Source: Streptomyces ardesiacus
GTDB lineage: Bacteria; Actinomycetota; Actinomycetes; Streptomycetales; Streptomycetaceae
Length of the DNA: 64,000 bases
NCBI RefSeq assembly: GCF_003112575.1
Contig: NZ_BEWC01000011.1
Coordinates: 62,001 to 126,000, forward strand
Direction of reading: 5' to 3'
Shown: piece after piece, positions 28,465 to 35,296 of the stretch
Layout: the number at the start of each line of letters is the position of its first letter
Position numbering within the stretch: position 1 is the stretch's first letter
Notes under the pieces: model-generated
The model's database searches: none
The model's input: only the letters and a program-made list of their open reading frames with translations
What the model was told of the DNA's origin: nothing
Translations under genes and position numbers: made by a program

Positions 28465-28483
28465 CCCCCTCTGAAAGGAACAC

Positions 28484-28696
28484 ATGACTGACAATCAGCG
28501 ACGCACAGCGCGTACCATCTTCCAGACAGCCGTGACCCTGGCCGCCGCAGTGCCGGCCCTGGTGGAGGCGTCCGGCCTCGCGCAGACCTCCGGCGCCGTG
28601 GTCCTGGCCCTGGCCGTCTCCGGAGCCGTGACGCGCATCATGGCCCTCCCGGTCGTGGATCAGCTCCTCCCGGGCTGGCTCCGCAAGGAGGCGTGA
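28484..28696 (+). CDS. Holin
   Basis: The 70-aa protein has one long hydrophobic stretch that could form one or two helices (FQTAVTLAAAVPALVEASGL and SGAVVLALAVSGAVTRIMAL) and a basic C terminus (WLRKEA). Position, size and topology fit a holin that permeabilises the membrane for the endolysin. CTGAAAGGAACAC precedes the ATG. Confidence 0.75.
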   Translation: MTDNQRRTARTIFQTAVTLAAAVPALVEASGLAQTSGAVVLALAVSGAVTRIMALPVVDQLLPGWLRKEA

Positions 28697-28710
28697 GGCC
28701 GCTCGCACCG

Positions 28711-28750
28711 GAGTACCTCCGTGGAAACATCGGAAACCACGGAGGTACTC
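28711..28750 (+). promoter_or_regulatory. Hairpin that buries the dNMP kinase ribosome site
   Basis: GAGTACCTCCGTGG (28711-28724) and CCACGGAGGTACTC (28737-28750) are perfect complements over 14 bp with an AAACATCGGAAA loop. The right arm contains the GGAGGT Shine-Dalgarno and ends at the ATG. In a long transcript the ribosome site would be hidden; only an mRNA starting inside the left arm, or unfolding, would free it. It could also terminate the holin transcript. Confidence 0.7.
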
Positions 28751-29347
28751 ATGGCGCCCAAGGCCCCGCACATCGGCCTCATCGGCAAGGCCCGGTCCGG
28801 TAAGGACACCGCAGCGGCCCGCATGGTTCGCACGTCGGCGTACACGAGCCTCGCGTTCGCTGACCCGCTCCGGGAGGCCGTGCTGAAGCTGGACCCCATC
28901 GTGGACAATGACTACGGGGTGGAGATCCGGCTCAGTGAAGAGGTGGCGCGCGTCGGATGGGACGGAGCCAAGGAGCTGGAGGAGGTCCGCCGGCTCCTCC
29001 AGAACTACGGCCAGACCATCCGCGAGGTGGACCCGGAATTCTGGGTCCGCGCACTGTCCAAGAAGGTGTCCGCCGCGCACGGCTGGAACATGCCGGTAGT
29101 CGTCACGGACGTCCGGTACTGGAACGAAGCGGTAGCCCTCAAGAACGCGGGGTTCTACCTGGTCCGGGTGGAACGCCCCGGCGCTGGCCTCAACGGCGAG
29201 GCCGCCCAGCATGCCAGCGAAACCGAGCTGGACACCTGGCCGGCGGACCTTCTCCTCCACAACAACGGCACCCTGGAGACCTACCTCCGCAACGTGGATA
29301 TCACCCTCCAGTGCGCCCAGGCATGGTACGACGCTGCGCAGCGCTGA
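28751..29347 (+). CDS. Deoxynucleoside monophosphate kinase
   Basis: The 198-aa P-loop kinase has Walker A at GLIGKARSGKDTAA near the N terminus. Conserved RLLQNYGQTIREVDPEFWVRAL and VVTDVRYWNEAVALKNAGFY follow, matching phage dNMP kinases that phosphorylate dNMPs to feed dNTP synthesis. The ATG at 28751 directly follows the right arm of a perfect hairpin containing its Shine-Dalgarno, so translation may be regulated. A strong terminator follows. Confidence 0.88.
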   Translation: MAPKAPHIGLIGKARSGKDTAAARMVRTSAYTSLAFADPLREAVLKLDPIVDNDYGVEIRLSEEVARVGWDGAKELEEVRRLLQNYGQTIREVDPEFWVRALSKKVSAAHGWNMPVVVTDVRYWNEAVALKNAGFYLVRVERPGAGLNGEAAQHASETELDTWPADLLLHNNGTLETYLRNVDITLQCAQAWYDAAQR

Positions 29348-29354
29348 GAGACCG

Positions 29355-29392
29355 ACGCCCCCACTGGCCAACCGGCTGGTGGGGGCGTTTTT
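29355..29392 (+). terminator. Intrinsic terminator after dNMP kinase
   Basis: ACGCCCCCAC pairs with GTGGGGGCGT over 14 nt and runs into TTTTT, one of the clearest terminators in the prophage. It probably ends the late operon. Confidence 0.85.
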
Positions 29393-29406
29393 GTGTCTGG
29401 AGGGTT

Positions 29407-29421
29407 GCGTGAGTAGGTGGC
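29407..29421. repeat. Half-site of the CTCACGTGAG family
   Basis: GCGTGAGTAGGTGGC is identical to the half-site at 44975-44989 and equals one arm of the palindrome family. It lies 42 bp upstream of the gene at 29463. Confidence 0.55.
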
Positions 29422-29462
29422 CCCGTGGGAGAGTCCACGCACCGACCAAAGAGGAGTACACG

Positions 29463-29651
29463 ATGGAGCGCTGGGTAGTTGAGAGTGCGCGTGCTGGTGT
29501 CACGCGGGAGGTCTTCAACGATGGCATGGGGACTCTGGGGGTGCCGGGCACGTGGTACCGAGTCAGCGGCGGAGCGAATCGGGTCCCCCTGGTCACCCGG
29601 AACCGGGGTGACGCACTGCGTGACTTCCAGCGACGCGTCATGCTGCGCTGA
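29463..29651 (+). CDS. Small hypothetical protein
   Basis: The 62-aa basic protein (MERWVVESARAGVTREVFND) starts at an ATG after AGAGGAGTACACG. It stands alone between two terminators with an operator half-site upstream, so it is an independent transcription unit, possibly expressed in the lysogen. No family is recognised. Confidence 0.6.
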   Translation: MERWVVESARAGVTREVFNDGMGTLGVPGTWYRVSGGANRVPLVTRNRGDALRDFQRRVMLR

Positions 29652-29666
29652 GCGCCAAGACTCTAC

Positions 29667-29692
29667 GCCCCCTCTCCGGAGGGGGCCTTTTC
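29667..29692 (+). terminator. Terminator
   Basis: GCCCCCTC pairs with GAGGGGGC over a 4-nt loop, followed by CTTTTCT. Confidence 0.8.
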
Positions 29693-29740
29693 TGTGTGTT
29701 ACCATCAAGGGCTCATCAGCGTGACCAGGGGAGGGGAACC

Positions 29741-30115
29741 ATGTTCGGTAGCAAGAAGACGCCGGAGGAGAAAGCGGAGGCCACCAGGCTGCGCAATCTG
29801 CGCATCGCTGCGGGCGTCCTAGGTATCCGGGTGGTGGACGACGGAGCCACGTTCCGAATCTTCGGGCAGAACGACGTCCCGGTGGCCGGCGCACGGGTCA
29901 CCGTGGACCGGGGTGAGGCCGCCAAGCGCATTACGGCGACGCGTGTTGTCCTCACGGGGGTGTTCGCGCTGGCCCTCAAGAAGGACAACACCAAACTGTT
30001 CGTCACGGTGGAGGGGGCTGACGGATCAGCGCTGATCGTAGAGGTAGGCGCCGGCAAGGAGATGAAGGCGCGGACGTTCGCCACGATGGTGAACGGCGGA
30101 GTGTCCAAGGAGTAG
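29741..30115 (+). CDS. Hypothetical, PH-domain-like protein
   Basis: The 124-aa protein has a charged N-terminal helix (KKTPEEKAEATRLRNLRIAA). Beta strands follow (DDGATFRIFGQNDVPVAGAR, RVVLTGVFALALKKDNTKLF, FVTVEGADGSALIVEVGAGK) that resemble bacterial PH-domain or SHOCT-associated proteins. It is flanked by terminators, so it forms its own unit. The role is unknown; superinfection or lysogenic conversion functions are possible but unsupported. Confidence 0.6.
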   Translation: MFGSKKTPEEKAEATRLRNLRIAAGVLGIRVVDDGATFRIFGQNDVPVAGARVTVDRGEAAKRITATRVVLTGVFALALKKDNTKLFVTVEGADGSALIVEVGAGKEMKARTFATMVNGGVSKE

Positions 30116-30124
30116 GACCCTTAC

Positions 30125-30163
30125 GGGCCCCTGGTGAGTCGACATGGCTCGCTGGGGGCCTTT
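30125..30163 (+). terminator. Terminator-like hairpin
   Basis: GGGCCCCTGGTGAG pairs imperfectly with GCTCGCTGGGGGCC, followed by TTTCGT. Confidence 0.6.
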
Positions 30164-30176
30164 CGTCGTTTGGGGT

Positions 30177-30198
30177 CACCGCCTCACGTGAGGTGGTG
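30177..30198. repeat. CTCACGTGAG palindrome, copy 6, at a promoter
   Basis: CACCGCCTCACGTGAGGTGG ends 12 bp upstream of a TTGACC -35 box, the position expected of an operator. Confidence 0.8.
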
Positions 30199-30209
30199 CG
30201 CGTTTCCGC

Positions 30210-30238
30210 TTGACCCGATCCCCCGACCTCTGTAACGT
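30210..30238 (+). promoter_or_regulatory. Sigma-70-type promoter
   Basis: TTGACC and TAACGT are separated by exactly 17 bp, followed 42 bp later by the ATG at 30281. This is one of the best vegetative-type promoters in the window, and it lies right beside palindrome copy 6. Confidence 0.7.
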
Positions 30239-30280
30239 CGTCCCCGCAAGCCACCGCAGCGCCCAACAAGGGGAGAGAAC

Positions 30281-31372
30281 ATGGCCGCCAAGTCCGACAC
30301 CAAGCCCACCACCGCCGAAATCAAGGCCGACGTGGAGGCCGCCCTCACCGCGATGGAGACTGCGGATTCGCAGGAAAAGGTGGAGGGCCTCAGCGCACAC
30401 ATTAAGGACCTCCTTAAGGGTCTCCGCGCGAACCAGCGGGTGGGTCTGGAGATGCGCCGCAAGGAGGCGGTGGTCACGGCCGGTGAGCGCCTCGCGGAGG
30501 CCGCCAAGGCCCAGTCCAAGGCCCAGTCCAAGGCCCTGGCCAAGCCCACGGCGTCCGCCTCCTGGGAGGACATGGAGGGCGGCCCGGAGGAGGCCCACCG
30601 CCTCATGGACGCCGGCGTGGAGCGCATCCGCAAGGGTGCGGAGATCGGACTGAAGGCTGCTGACCTCTTCAAGGAGGTGGCGAACGTCATCTTCCTGGGC
30701 CGGTTGAACCTCCGCAACAAGGAGGGTCTCCCCGACATCACGGCCAAGTCCGACGCGGCCAAGAGTGTGTCCAAGGTCATGTTCGCCAAGGCCAAGGAGT
30801 CAGTTTCGGAGGACCAGGTGGACCTCCTGGAGTTCCACGACAGCCTCGCCAAGGGCGTGACCAACCGTATGCAGGACGTGTCGGTGGAGTTCCTCCGGGG
30901 CATCGCAACCATGAGCCTGGAGGAGGCCGCCAAGGCGTTCCCGTTCCTCACGGACGGCACGCTGGACGCGCTGGTGACAGCGGAGGGCGTGGAGTTCCCG
31001 GAGGGCGCCACCCCGGAGGACATGGTTCGCTGGGTGTATTCCGTGAAGGGCATCTCCCTCCCCTCCCAGACCCGCGCGGAGGTCGCAGCGGAGTACCGGG
31101 AGCGCAAGGCGCTGGAGGCCAAGGAGGCCGCCAAGGCTGCGGAGGAGGGCACGGAGGGCGAGGGCGAGGGCGAGGGCTCTGAAGAGAGCGCCGAGCACCC
31201 GCACTCGCCGGCGGAGGACAAGCTGCTGTCCACCGTGGACAAGATGGTCAAGGACGCCAAGCGCGTGGGTTCCCAGGGCAAGAAGGTGGACCCGGAGGTG
31301 AAGGCGGCCCTTAAGTCGAAGCTGGACGACCTGATCCGGGAACTGGCCCTGGCCTCCGCTGCGCTGAGCTAG
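30281..31372 (+). CDS. Hypothetical Lys/Ala/Glu-rich protein
   Basis: The 363-aa largely helical protein is expressed from its own promoter. A KAQSKAQSKALAK repeat near residue 70 and a GEGEGEGSEE acidic run near residue 300 mark low-complexity linkers. The middle (residues 115-230) is an ordered helical domain with FLGRLNLRNKEGLPDI. There is no membrane segment or known motif. A monocistronic unit bounded by terminators, with an operator-like repeat at the promoter, suggests an early gene shut off in the lysogen. Confidence 0.75.
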   Translation: MAAKSDTKPTTAEIKADVEAALTAMETADSQEKVEGLSAHIKDLLKGLRANQRVGLEMRRKEAVVTAGERLAEAAKAQSKAQSKALAKPTASASWEDMEGGPEEAHRLMDAGVERIRKGAEIGLKAADLFKEVANVIFLGRLNLRNKEGLPDITAKSDAAKSVSKVMFAKAKESVSEDQVDLLEFHDSLAKGVTNRMQDVSVEFLRGIATMSLEEAAKAFPFLTDGTLDALVTAEGVEFPEGATPEDMVRWVYSVKGISLPSQTRAEVAAEYRERKALEAKEAAKAAEEGTEGEGEGEGSEESAEHPHSPAEDKLLSTVDKMVKDAKRVGSQGKKVDPEVKAALKSKLDDLIRELALASAALS

Positions 31373-31387
31373 CCCACACCCACCCCC

Positions 31388-31418
31388 AGGGGCCCCTCCG
31401 CTGACTGGAGGGGCCCCT
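31388..31418 (+). terminator. Terminator
   Basis: AGGGGCCCCTCC pairs perfectly with GGAGGGGCCCCT over a 7-nt loop; no T-run. Confidence 0.75.
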
Positions 31419-31437
31419 CCCTGAATGGAGGTACACG

Positions 31438-31734
31438 ATGAGTGGTCGTGAGTCAGCGGCGGAGGACAGCGGGTACGACCCTTTCCGCCAGGAGGTGAAG
31501 GCGGCCATGTCCAGCGCGTATCGGGAGAGCGCGAGCGACCTGGAGGGGGCCACGCCTGAGGAGGAGAGGCCCAAGTTCATGGCCGTGGAGGTCCACCGCA
31601 GCGAGGACGTCCACCTGGCCAAGAACTGGGGGCTGGAGACCCTCTGCGGGGAGCGCGTGGACTTCCCCGTGGGCAAGCGCGAGGCCACGTGCACGCCGTG
31701 CCGTGAGGCCGCTGGACTGGAGGAGGGCGCGTGA
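31438..31734 (+). CDS. Hypothetical protein with Cys pair region
   Basis: The 98-aa acidic N-terminal part is followed by LETLCGERVDFPVGKREATC and TPC, a likely metal-binding patch of three cysteines. GGAGGT precedes the ATG. It overlaps the next small zinc-ribbon gene by GTGA. The function is unknown. Confidence 0.65.
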   Translation: MSGRESAAEDSGYDPFRQEVKAAMSSAYRESASDLEGATPEEERPKFMAVEVHRSEDVHLAKNWGLETLCGERVDFPVGKREATCTPCREAAGLEEGA

Positions 31735-31874
31735 GCGACCAGCGCAAGCGCAAGTGTGATCTCTGCGGGAGGGTGCGCCCCGTCCAGGACCTGGAGGAGG
31801 TGACCGGAGGCACCTATGGGTGCCGGCCGGACCGGCCAGGCTACGACCAGTGCGTGAACACCTTCGGAGACTAG
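31731..31874 (+). CDS. 47-aa zinc-ribbon-like protein
   Basis: The GTG at 31731 overlaps the previous stop (GTGA). The product MSDQRKRKCDLCGRVRPVQD continues to a GCRPDRPGYDQC segment, giving CxxC plus two later Cys, the spacing of a short zinc ribbon. The tight coupling and intact cysteines support a real gene. A terminator follows. Confidence 0.6.
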   Translation: MSDQRKRKCDLCGRVRPVQDLEEVTGGTYGCRPDRPGYDQCVNTFGD

Positions 31875-31899
31875 CCAGGAGGCTCTCCGCCGCCCTATC

Positions 31900-31934
31900 C
31901 GCCCCGTTGGGTCCCCCAGGCCCAGCGGGGCGTT
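31900..31934 (+). terminator. Terminator
   Basis: CGCCCCGTTGGG pairs with CCCAGCGGGGCG over a 9-nt loop and is followed by TT. Confidence 0.75.
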
Positions 31935-32013
31935 CGCATGCCCGGAGGCGGGCACCCAGGGCCCCGTGGTGGGGGAGTGACGGAGGTCAGCGCGAGGATT
32001 GGCCGCTCCGGCC

Positions 32014-32124
32014 CTCTGACCTGCAAGAATGGTGGTAGTGACGTTTTGCTAGCCAATCTCAAACCACATAAGAAAACCTATAGGCAAGCCGGATTGACCA
32101 TCCGTTCCGTCATTCCGTCACTCG
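32014..32124 (+). promoter_or_regulatory. Duplicated regulatory module, copy B
   Basis: This copy shares with copy A (7434-7545) the blocks CTCTGACCTGCA, GAATGGTGGTAGTGACGTTT, ACCACATAAGAAAACCTATA and GTCACTCG. Between the second and third blocks it has TGCTAGCCAATCTCAA where copy A has a palindrome. It stands directly before the early gene run starting at 32198, as copy A stands before the late region. 31935-32197 otherwise holds no gene. Confidence 0.6.
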
Positions 32125-32197
32125 CCCCCACGGCGCCGGCCTCGCTGGCCGCTGGCCCCCGATAACGGGAGGTACCAGCAACCAGAAGGGGGCCACC

Positions 32198-33076
32198 GTG
32201 GCCATCCGTACCGTCCGCAAGGGCGGGTCCCGGTTCTACGTGAACCCGGAGACCCGCATCAGCTACCCCGGTGTCACCAGCATCCTCGGCATGCAGCCCA
32301 AGACGTTCCTGGGGTACTGGCGCTCCAAGATGACGGCCGAACTGGCCGTGAAGTCGTTCCCGTTCCTCCAGGAGATGGTGGAGACGGCCGGCGAAGAGGC
32401 CGCCGTGGCGTACCTCAAGGGCGCCGCTGACCGCTACACCAAGGCGCGCGCCTCCATCGGCAGCGAGGCGCACGACATCTTCGAGCGCATCATCAGGGGG
32501 GACACCTACTACACCAAGCGGGACCCGTTCGAGCCGACGCGGTTCCTCAACTCCCTCCGCAAGGACCTGGAGCCCTACCGGGCCAACTTCATAGAGTTCA
32601 TGGAGATGGTCCAGCCGGAGATGGTCTCGGCGGAGGATATCGCCTGGAGCGATACCCATCAGTACGCCGGTTCGTACGACGTCATCCTCCGCGTACGCCT
32701 CTCCAAGGACGCCAAGGGGAACCTGTACGCCGACCCCGTGAACGGCGCCTGGTACCTCATCATCGGGGACTGGAAGACGTCCAAGGACACGTACCCGGAC
32801 GTCGCTCTCCAGATGTCCGCGTACGCGCACGCTGACAAGCTGATTGCGCCGGACGGCACGGAGAGGCCGGTTCCGGAGTTCGACGGAGCGGCCGTCCTCC
32901 ACATCACCGACACCAAATGGTCGTTCAAGCCGGTGGACGCCGGCGCCGACGTGTTCCAGTACTTCCTGGCCCTCCGGAAGTACTTTGACTGGGACCGCGA
33001 GGTCTCGAAGACCGTCATCGGCCGCCCGCTGGCCCAGGGTGGCCGCCTCACCACCGGAACGGAGCGCCGCAAGTGA
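32198..33076 (+). CDS. RecB/Cas4-like PD-(D/E)XK exonuclease
   Basis: The 292-aa protein has the nuclease core GSYDVILRVRL...YLIIGDWKTSKDTYPDVALQ ending QMSAYAHA, that is Asp, Asp-x-Lys and the RecB-type Gln/Tyr motif. GSEAHDIFERI is upstream, with the His used in this fold. It probably processes DNA ends in phage recombination. The GTG at 32198 follows AGAAGGGGG. It is the first gene of the right-arm cluster, coupled to a microprotein gene by GTGA. Confidence 0.85.
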   Translation: MAIRTVRKGGSRFYVNPETRISYPGVTSILGMQPKTFLGYWRSKMTAELAVKSFPFLQEMVETAGEEAAVAYLKGAADRYTKARASIGSEAHDIFERIIRGDTYYTKRDPFEPTRFLNSLRKDLEPYRANFIEFMEMVQPEMVSAEDIAWSDTHQYAGSYDVILRVRLSKDAKGNLYADPVNGAWYLIIGDWKTSKDTYPDVALQMSAYAHADKLIAPDGTERPVPEFDGAAVLHITDTKWSFKPVDAGADVFQYFLALRKYFDWDREVSKTVIGRPLAQGGRLTTGTERRK

Positions 33077-33138
33077 GCAACTGCCTGTGCAACCCCCAGA
33101 AGCCGGGCCTGTGCACCACCTGTTCGGGTGGTAAGTGA
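33073..33138 (+). CDS. 21-aa Cys-rich microprotein
   Basis: The GTG overlaps the exonuclease stop. The product MSNCLCNPQKPGLCTTCSGG, then Lys, has CxC and CxxC pairs, enough for a single metal site. Overlaps with the genes on both sides (GTGA each time) suggest a translated reading frame despite its length. Confidence 0.5.
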   Translation: MSNCLCNPQKPGLCTTCSGGK

Positions 33139-33311
33139 GGTCCCGCCGACGTCACCAGGGCCTCCGGGACGCCTCAGCGGTGGTCCTGGGGGCCCTGGCC
33201 CTCATCCTGGTCATCGGCAACGCCGTGGCCTACTACACGGCCCCCTGCGGGTGGCTCAAGAGCATGCCGACCAAGTCGGCGCCACTGCGATGCATCGTGG
33301 AGGGAAAGTGA
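33135..33311 (+). CDS. 58-aa single-pass membrane protein
   Basis: The GTG at 33135 overlaps the microprotein stop. A basic N terminus (RSRRRHQGLRD) is followed by one membrane segment, ASAVVLGALALILVIGNAVA, so the C terminus with two Cys faces outward by the positive-inside rule. It is encoded among early genes, so a role in host takeover or superinfection is possible. Confidence 0.6.
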   Translation: MRSRRRHQGLRDASAVVLGALALILVIGNAVAYYTAPCGWLKSMPTKSAPLRCIVEGK

Positions 33312-33649
33312 ACGCGGACGTGACAGCGCTGGAGGAGACCCTGGTGGCCGGGGAGGAGACCCTCCGGGGACGCCACGGAGCCACGGACCGGGCCGTGGAA
33401 CTCCTGGTGCGGTACCGGGCGGCCATCGCGGAAGAGGTCACGGCTGCGCTGGGCAAGGAGGACCCCAACCCGCCGACCCCCGCCGGCATGGCCCGCGCGG
33501 AGGCCGTGGAGACGGCCATCAAGCACGTGGAGAAGATGTCCACGAACGCCCGGGGTTACCAGAACGGGACGAACCTGGCCGCCAAGACCCAGGCCGTGGC
33601 CACGTTCGTGGAACTCCTCATGGGGGAGGGCACCTCCTCACGTGAGTAG
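33308..33649 (+). CDS. Hypothetical helical protein
   Basis: The 113-aa protein starts at a GTG overlapping the previous stop. It is predicted all-alpha (VTALEETLVAGEETLRGRHG, AVETAIKHVEKMSTNARGYQ). Its last codons (EGTSSRE stop) are themselves the left half of palindrome copy 7, so the operator-like repeat overlaps coding sequence here. Confidence 0.62.
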   Translation: MNADVTALEETLVAGEETLRGRHGATDRAVELLVRYRAAIAEEVTAALGKEDPNPPTPAGMARAEAVETAIKHVEKMSTNARGYQNGTNLAAKTQAVATFVELLMGEGTSSRE

Positions 33650-33652
33650 GTG
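33631..33652. repeat. CTCACGTGAG-family palindrome, copy 7
   Basis: CACCTCCTCACGTGAGTAGG overlaps the end of the gene at 33308; the TAG stop is inside the right arm. Confidence 0.75.
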
Positions 33653-33689
33653 CTGATTCCAGGCCGCTGACCCCAGAGAACTAGGCAGA
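33652..33689 (+). repeat. GCTGAC intergenic motif, copy b
   Basis: AGGCCGCTGACCCCAGAGAAC at 33661-33681 lies in a longer block similar to copy a. It is about 75 bp before the RDF start and overlaps the base of the RDF leader stem. Confidence 0.6.
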
Positions 33690-33744
33690 AACCGAGTGAG
33701 ACCCGGAGGGTGACACACCAACCCCTCCGGGTCTCCGCCTAGTT
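33679..33744 (+). promoter_or_regulatory. Two-tier stem-loop in the RDF leader
   Basis: An outer stem AACTAGGC/GCCTAGTT encloses an inner stem GAGACCCGGAGG/CCTCCGGGTCTC. The structure ends 12 nt before the RDF start and just before its GGAGAG ribosome site. It could be a terminator, attenuator or translation control element. Confidence 0.55.
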
Positions 33745-33756
33745 ACTGGAGAGCGC

Positions 33757-34506
33757 ATGGCCATGAAGCTTTGGGTCACGGACCCGGAGAACAAGCCGCA
33801 GGAGTCCGCGAACCGCAACTCCGACCTGGACGGCCTGGTGTCCATCGGCACCCAGGACGACGAGGGCAACCCGGTCGCCCTGGACACGTTCCGCGTGGCC
33901 ACCTCCGACCCCAAGACGGCCGATGCCGTGGCCGAACTCCTGGGCGGCACGCCCAAGGAGACGGAGCGGACGTCCGACCACTTCATTGACGTCATCACGG
34001 ACCAGGACAAGCTCCTGGTGATCGTGGACGGCCCCAAGGGCCTGTACAGCGACATGAAGCGGTGGCACAACGGCAAGCTGGTCCACCACTGCGACGGCAT
34101 GACGTTCCTGTCGCACACCAAGGAGAACATGGTGGGCAAGGCGTGCGGCTGCCCGGAACTGTTCGTGGAGCGCAAGGACGCCGACCGGGACGGCATCGGC
34201 CCCCGTCCGTCCATCGACCTCACGTTCCAGTTCGCGGATGACCCCGACCTGGGCACCTTCAAGTTCCACACCGGTTCCTGGGGCCTCGCCAAGGTCCTCC
34301 ACCAGGCGGAGGACAAGTTGGCCCGCATCGACGGGCCGGCCCTGGTGGAGCTGTCCCTGGAGCTGGTGGAGTTCAACATCTCCAAGGGCCCCAAGAAGGG
34401 CACCAAGGTCTCCTACTACCTCCCGAAGATCCGTCCCATCAAGGCGTACGCGGACGCCGTGGAGGACGACCCCACGGAGGAATACGCGGACGAAGCGCCG
34501 TTCTAA
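33757..34506 (+). CDS. Recombination directionality factor (phiC31 gp3-like)
   Basis: The 249-aa protein should switch the integrase from integration to excision. Features recalled from the gp3 family are the N-terminal KLWVTDPENKP, the DDEGNPVALDTFRVATSDP stretch, LLGGTPKE, the Cys cluster HHCDG...ACGCPELFVERKD, and FQFADDPDLGTFKFHTGSWG followed by IDGPALVELSLELVEF. The C terminus EEYADEAPF resembles the acidic SSB-type tip, suggesting contact with replication proteins. It lies 28 kb from int with a structured leader. Confidence 0.85.
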   Translation: MAMKLWVTDPENKPQESANRNSDLDGLVSIGTQDDEGNPVALDTFRVATSDPKTADAVAELLGGTPKETERTSDHFIDVITDQDKLLVIVDGPKGLYSDMKRWHNGKLVHHCDGMTFLSHTKENMVGKACGCPELFVERKDADRDGIGPRPSIDLTFQFADDPDLGTFKFHTGSWGLAKVLHQAEDKLARIDGPALVELSLELVEFNISKGPKKGTKVSYYLPKIRPIKAYADAVEDDPTEEYADEAPF

Positions 34507-34518
34507 GCCTCACCTGCC

Positions 34519-34550
34519 GGCCCGACCTCTCCACTGCGAGGGGTCGGGCC
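34519..34550 (+). terminator. Hairpin after RDF gene
   Basis: GGCCCGACC pairs with GGTCGGGCC over a 14-nt loop; no T-run. Confidence 0.6.
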
Positions 34551-34565
34551 CTGAGGCAGTAGCGG

Positions 34566-34585
34566 GGCCGCTGACCCCCGACAAC
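34566..34585 (+). repeat. GCTGAC intergenic motif, copy c
   Basis: GGCCGCTGACCCCCGACAAC lies 41 bp before the ATG at 34627. Confidence 0.6.
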
Positions 34586-34626
34586 CTCTTGCACCACCCC
34601 AACCCACAATCTCCAAGGAGAGACCC

Positions 34627-34854
34627 ATGGCGTTCTACCTCGTTTCGAACCCCGCCAACCAGGAGGGCACCAACGGGGAGTTCCTCGGCGCGGTGGTCCG
34701 TGCCAGCGGACGCGTCCAGGCGCGCAAGCTGGTCCTCGCGGCCAACCCGGCGGAGACCTCCACGTCCCTGGTCGTCACCAAGCTGGAGGACGGGCGCAAC
34801 GTCGACAACGGCGTGATCCTGTCGGAGTACGCCGACGTCTCCGGCGACGAGTGA
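34627..34854 (+). CDS. Small hypothetical protein
   Basis: The 75-aa protein (MAFYLVSNPANQEGTNGEFL) has CAAGGAGAG before its ATG and overlaps the next gene by GTGA. It is predicted beta-rich with an acidic C terminus (EYADVSGDE) similar in character to the RDF tail. No family is recognised. Confidence 0.62.
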   Translation: MAFYLVSNPANQEGTNGEFLGAVVRASGRVQARKLVLAANPAETSTSLVVTKLEDGRNVDNGVILSEYADVSGDE

Positions 34855-35036
34855 GCGCCGGCAACCCGGGTCTGGAGCACTTCAAGGACGCCCTCCGGTT
34901 CGCCTCCGATGAGGCCCTGTCGGTCCCGCTATGGGTCTTCAAGCCCGCAGCGCGCAAGGCCGTCATCAGTGAGCGACGCCGGCGGGGCATCCTGCCGGAC
35001 CCGGACGAGACCACGACGGACCCCACGTACAGCTAG
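34851..35036 (+). CDS. Small basic hypothetical protein
   Basis: The 61-aa protein starts at a GTG overlapping the previous stop. The central part is basic and helical (KPAARKAVISERRRRGILPD). It is coupled to the upstream gene and followed by a terminator hairpin. The function is unknown. Confidence 0.58.
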   Translation: MSAGNPGLEHFKDALRFASDEALSVPLWVFKPAARKAVISERRRRGILPDPDETTTDPTYS

Positions 35037-35042
35037 CCGACT

Positions 35043-35076
35043 GGCCCCATTCCCTCTCCGGAGGGGGTGGGGCCTT
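35043..35076 (+). terminator. Terminator
   Basis: GGCCCCATTCCCTC pairs with GAGGGGGTGGGGCC over a 4-nt loop, followed by TTG. Confidence 0.7.
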
Positions 35077-35119
35077 GAGGTGGTAGGGGCCCCGTTCGGG
35101 GCTGGAGAAGGAGAGACGT

Positions 35120-35296
35120 ATGGCGACGGTACATAGCCACCCCACGGTGGTGCTTGAGGTCACGGAGGAGGAGCTGGTGACCATCCGGGAGGGCCTGCAC
35201 TCCCTCCGGTTCAACGCCAGCGGGCCACTGGTGCCCAGGGCCACCAAGCTCCTGAACGACACGGAGCGGGACAACTGGAAGCCGGTGAACGCCTGA
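35120..35296 (+). CDS. 58-aa hypothetical protein
   Basis: The ATG at 35120 follows AAGGAGAG. The product MATVHSHPTVVLEVTEEELV runs on through a charged helix to LNDTERDNWKPVNA. Its TGA overlaps the ATG of the next gene (ATGA type), so the two are coupled. No family is recognised. Confidence 0.6.
   Translation: MATVHSHPTVVLEVTEEELVTIREGLHSLRFNASGPLVPRATKLLNDTERDNWKPVNA

Noticed and set aside
28166..29641. A 491-aa minus-strand frame over the lysis and dNMP kinase genes
   Set aside because: Antisense to four coupled, motif-supported genes; no signal for a real product.
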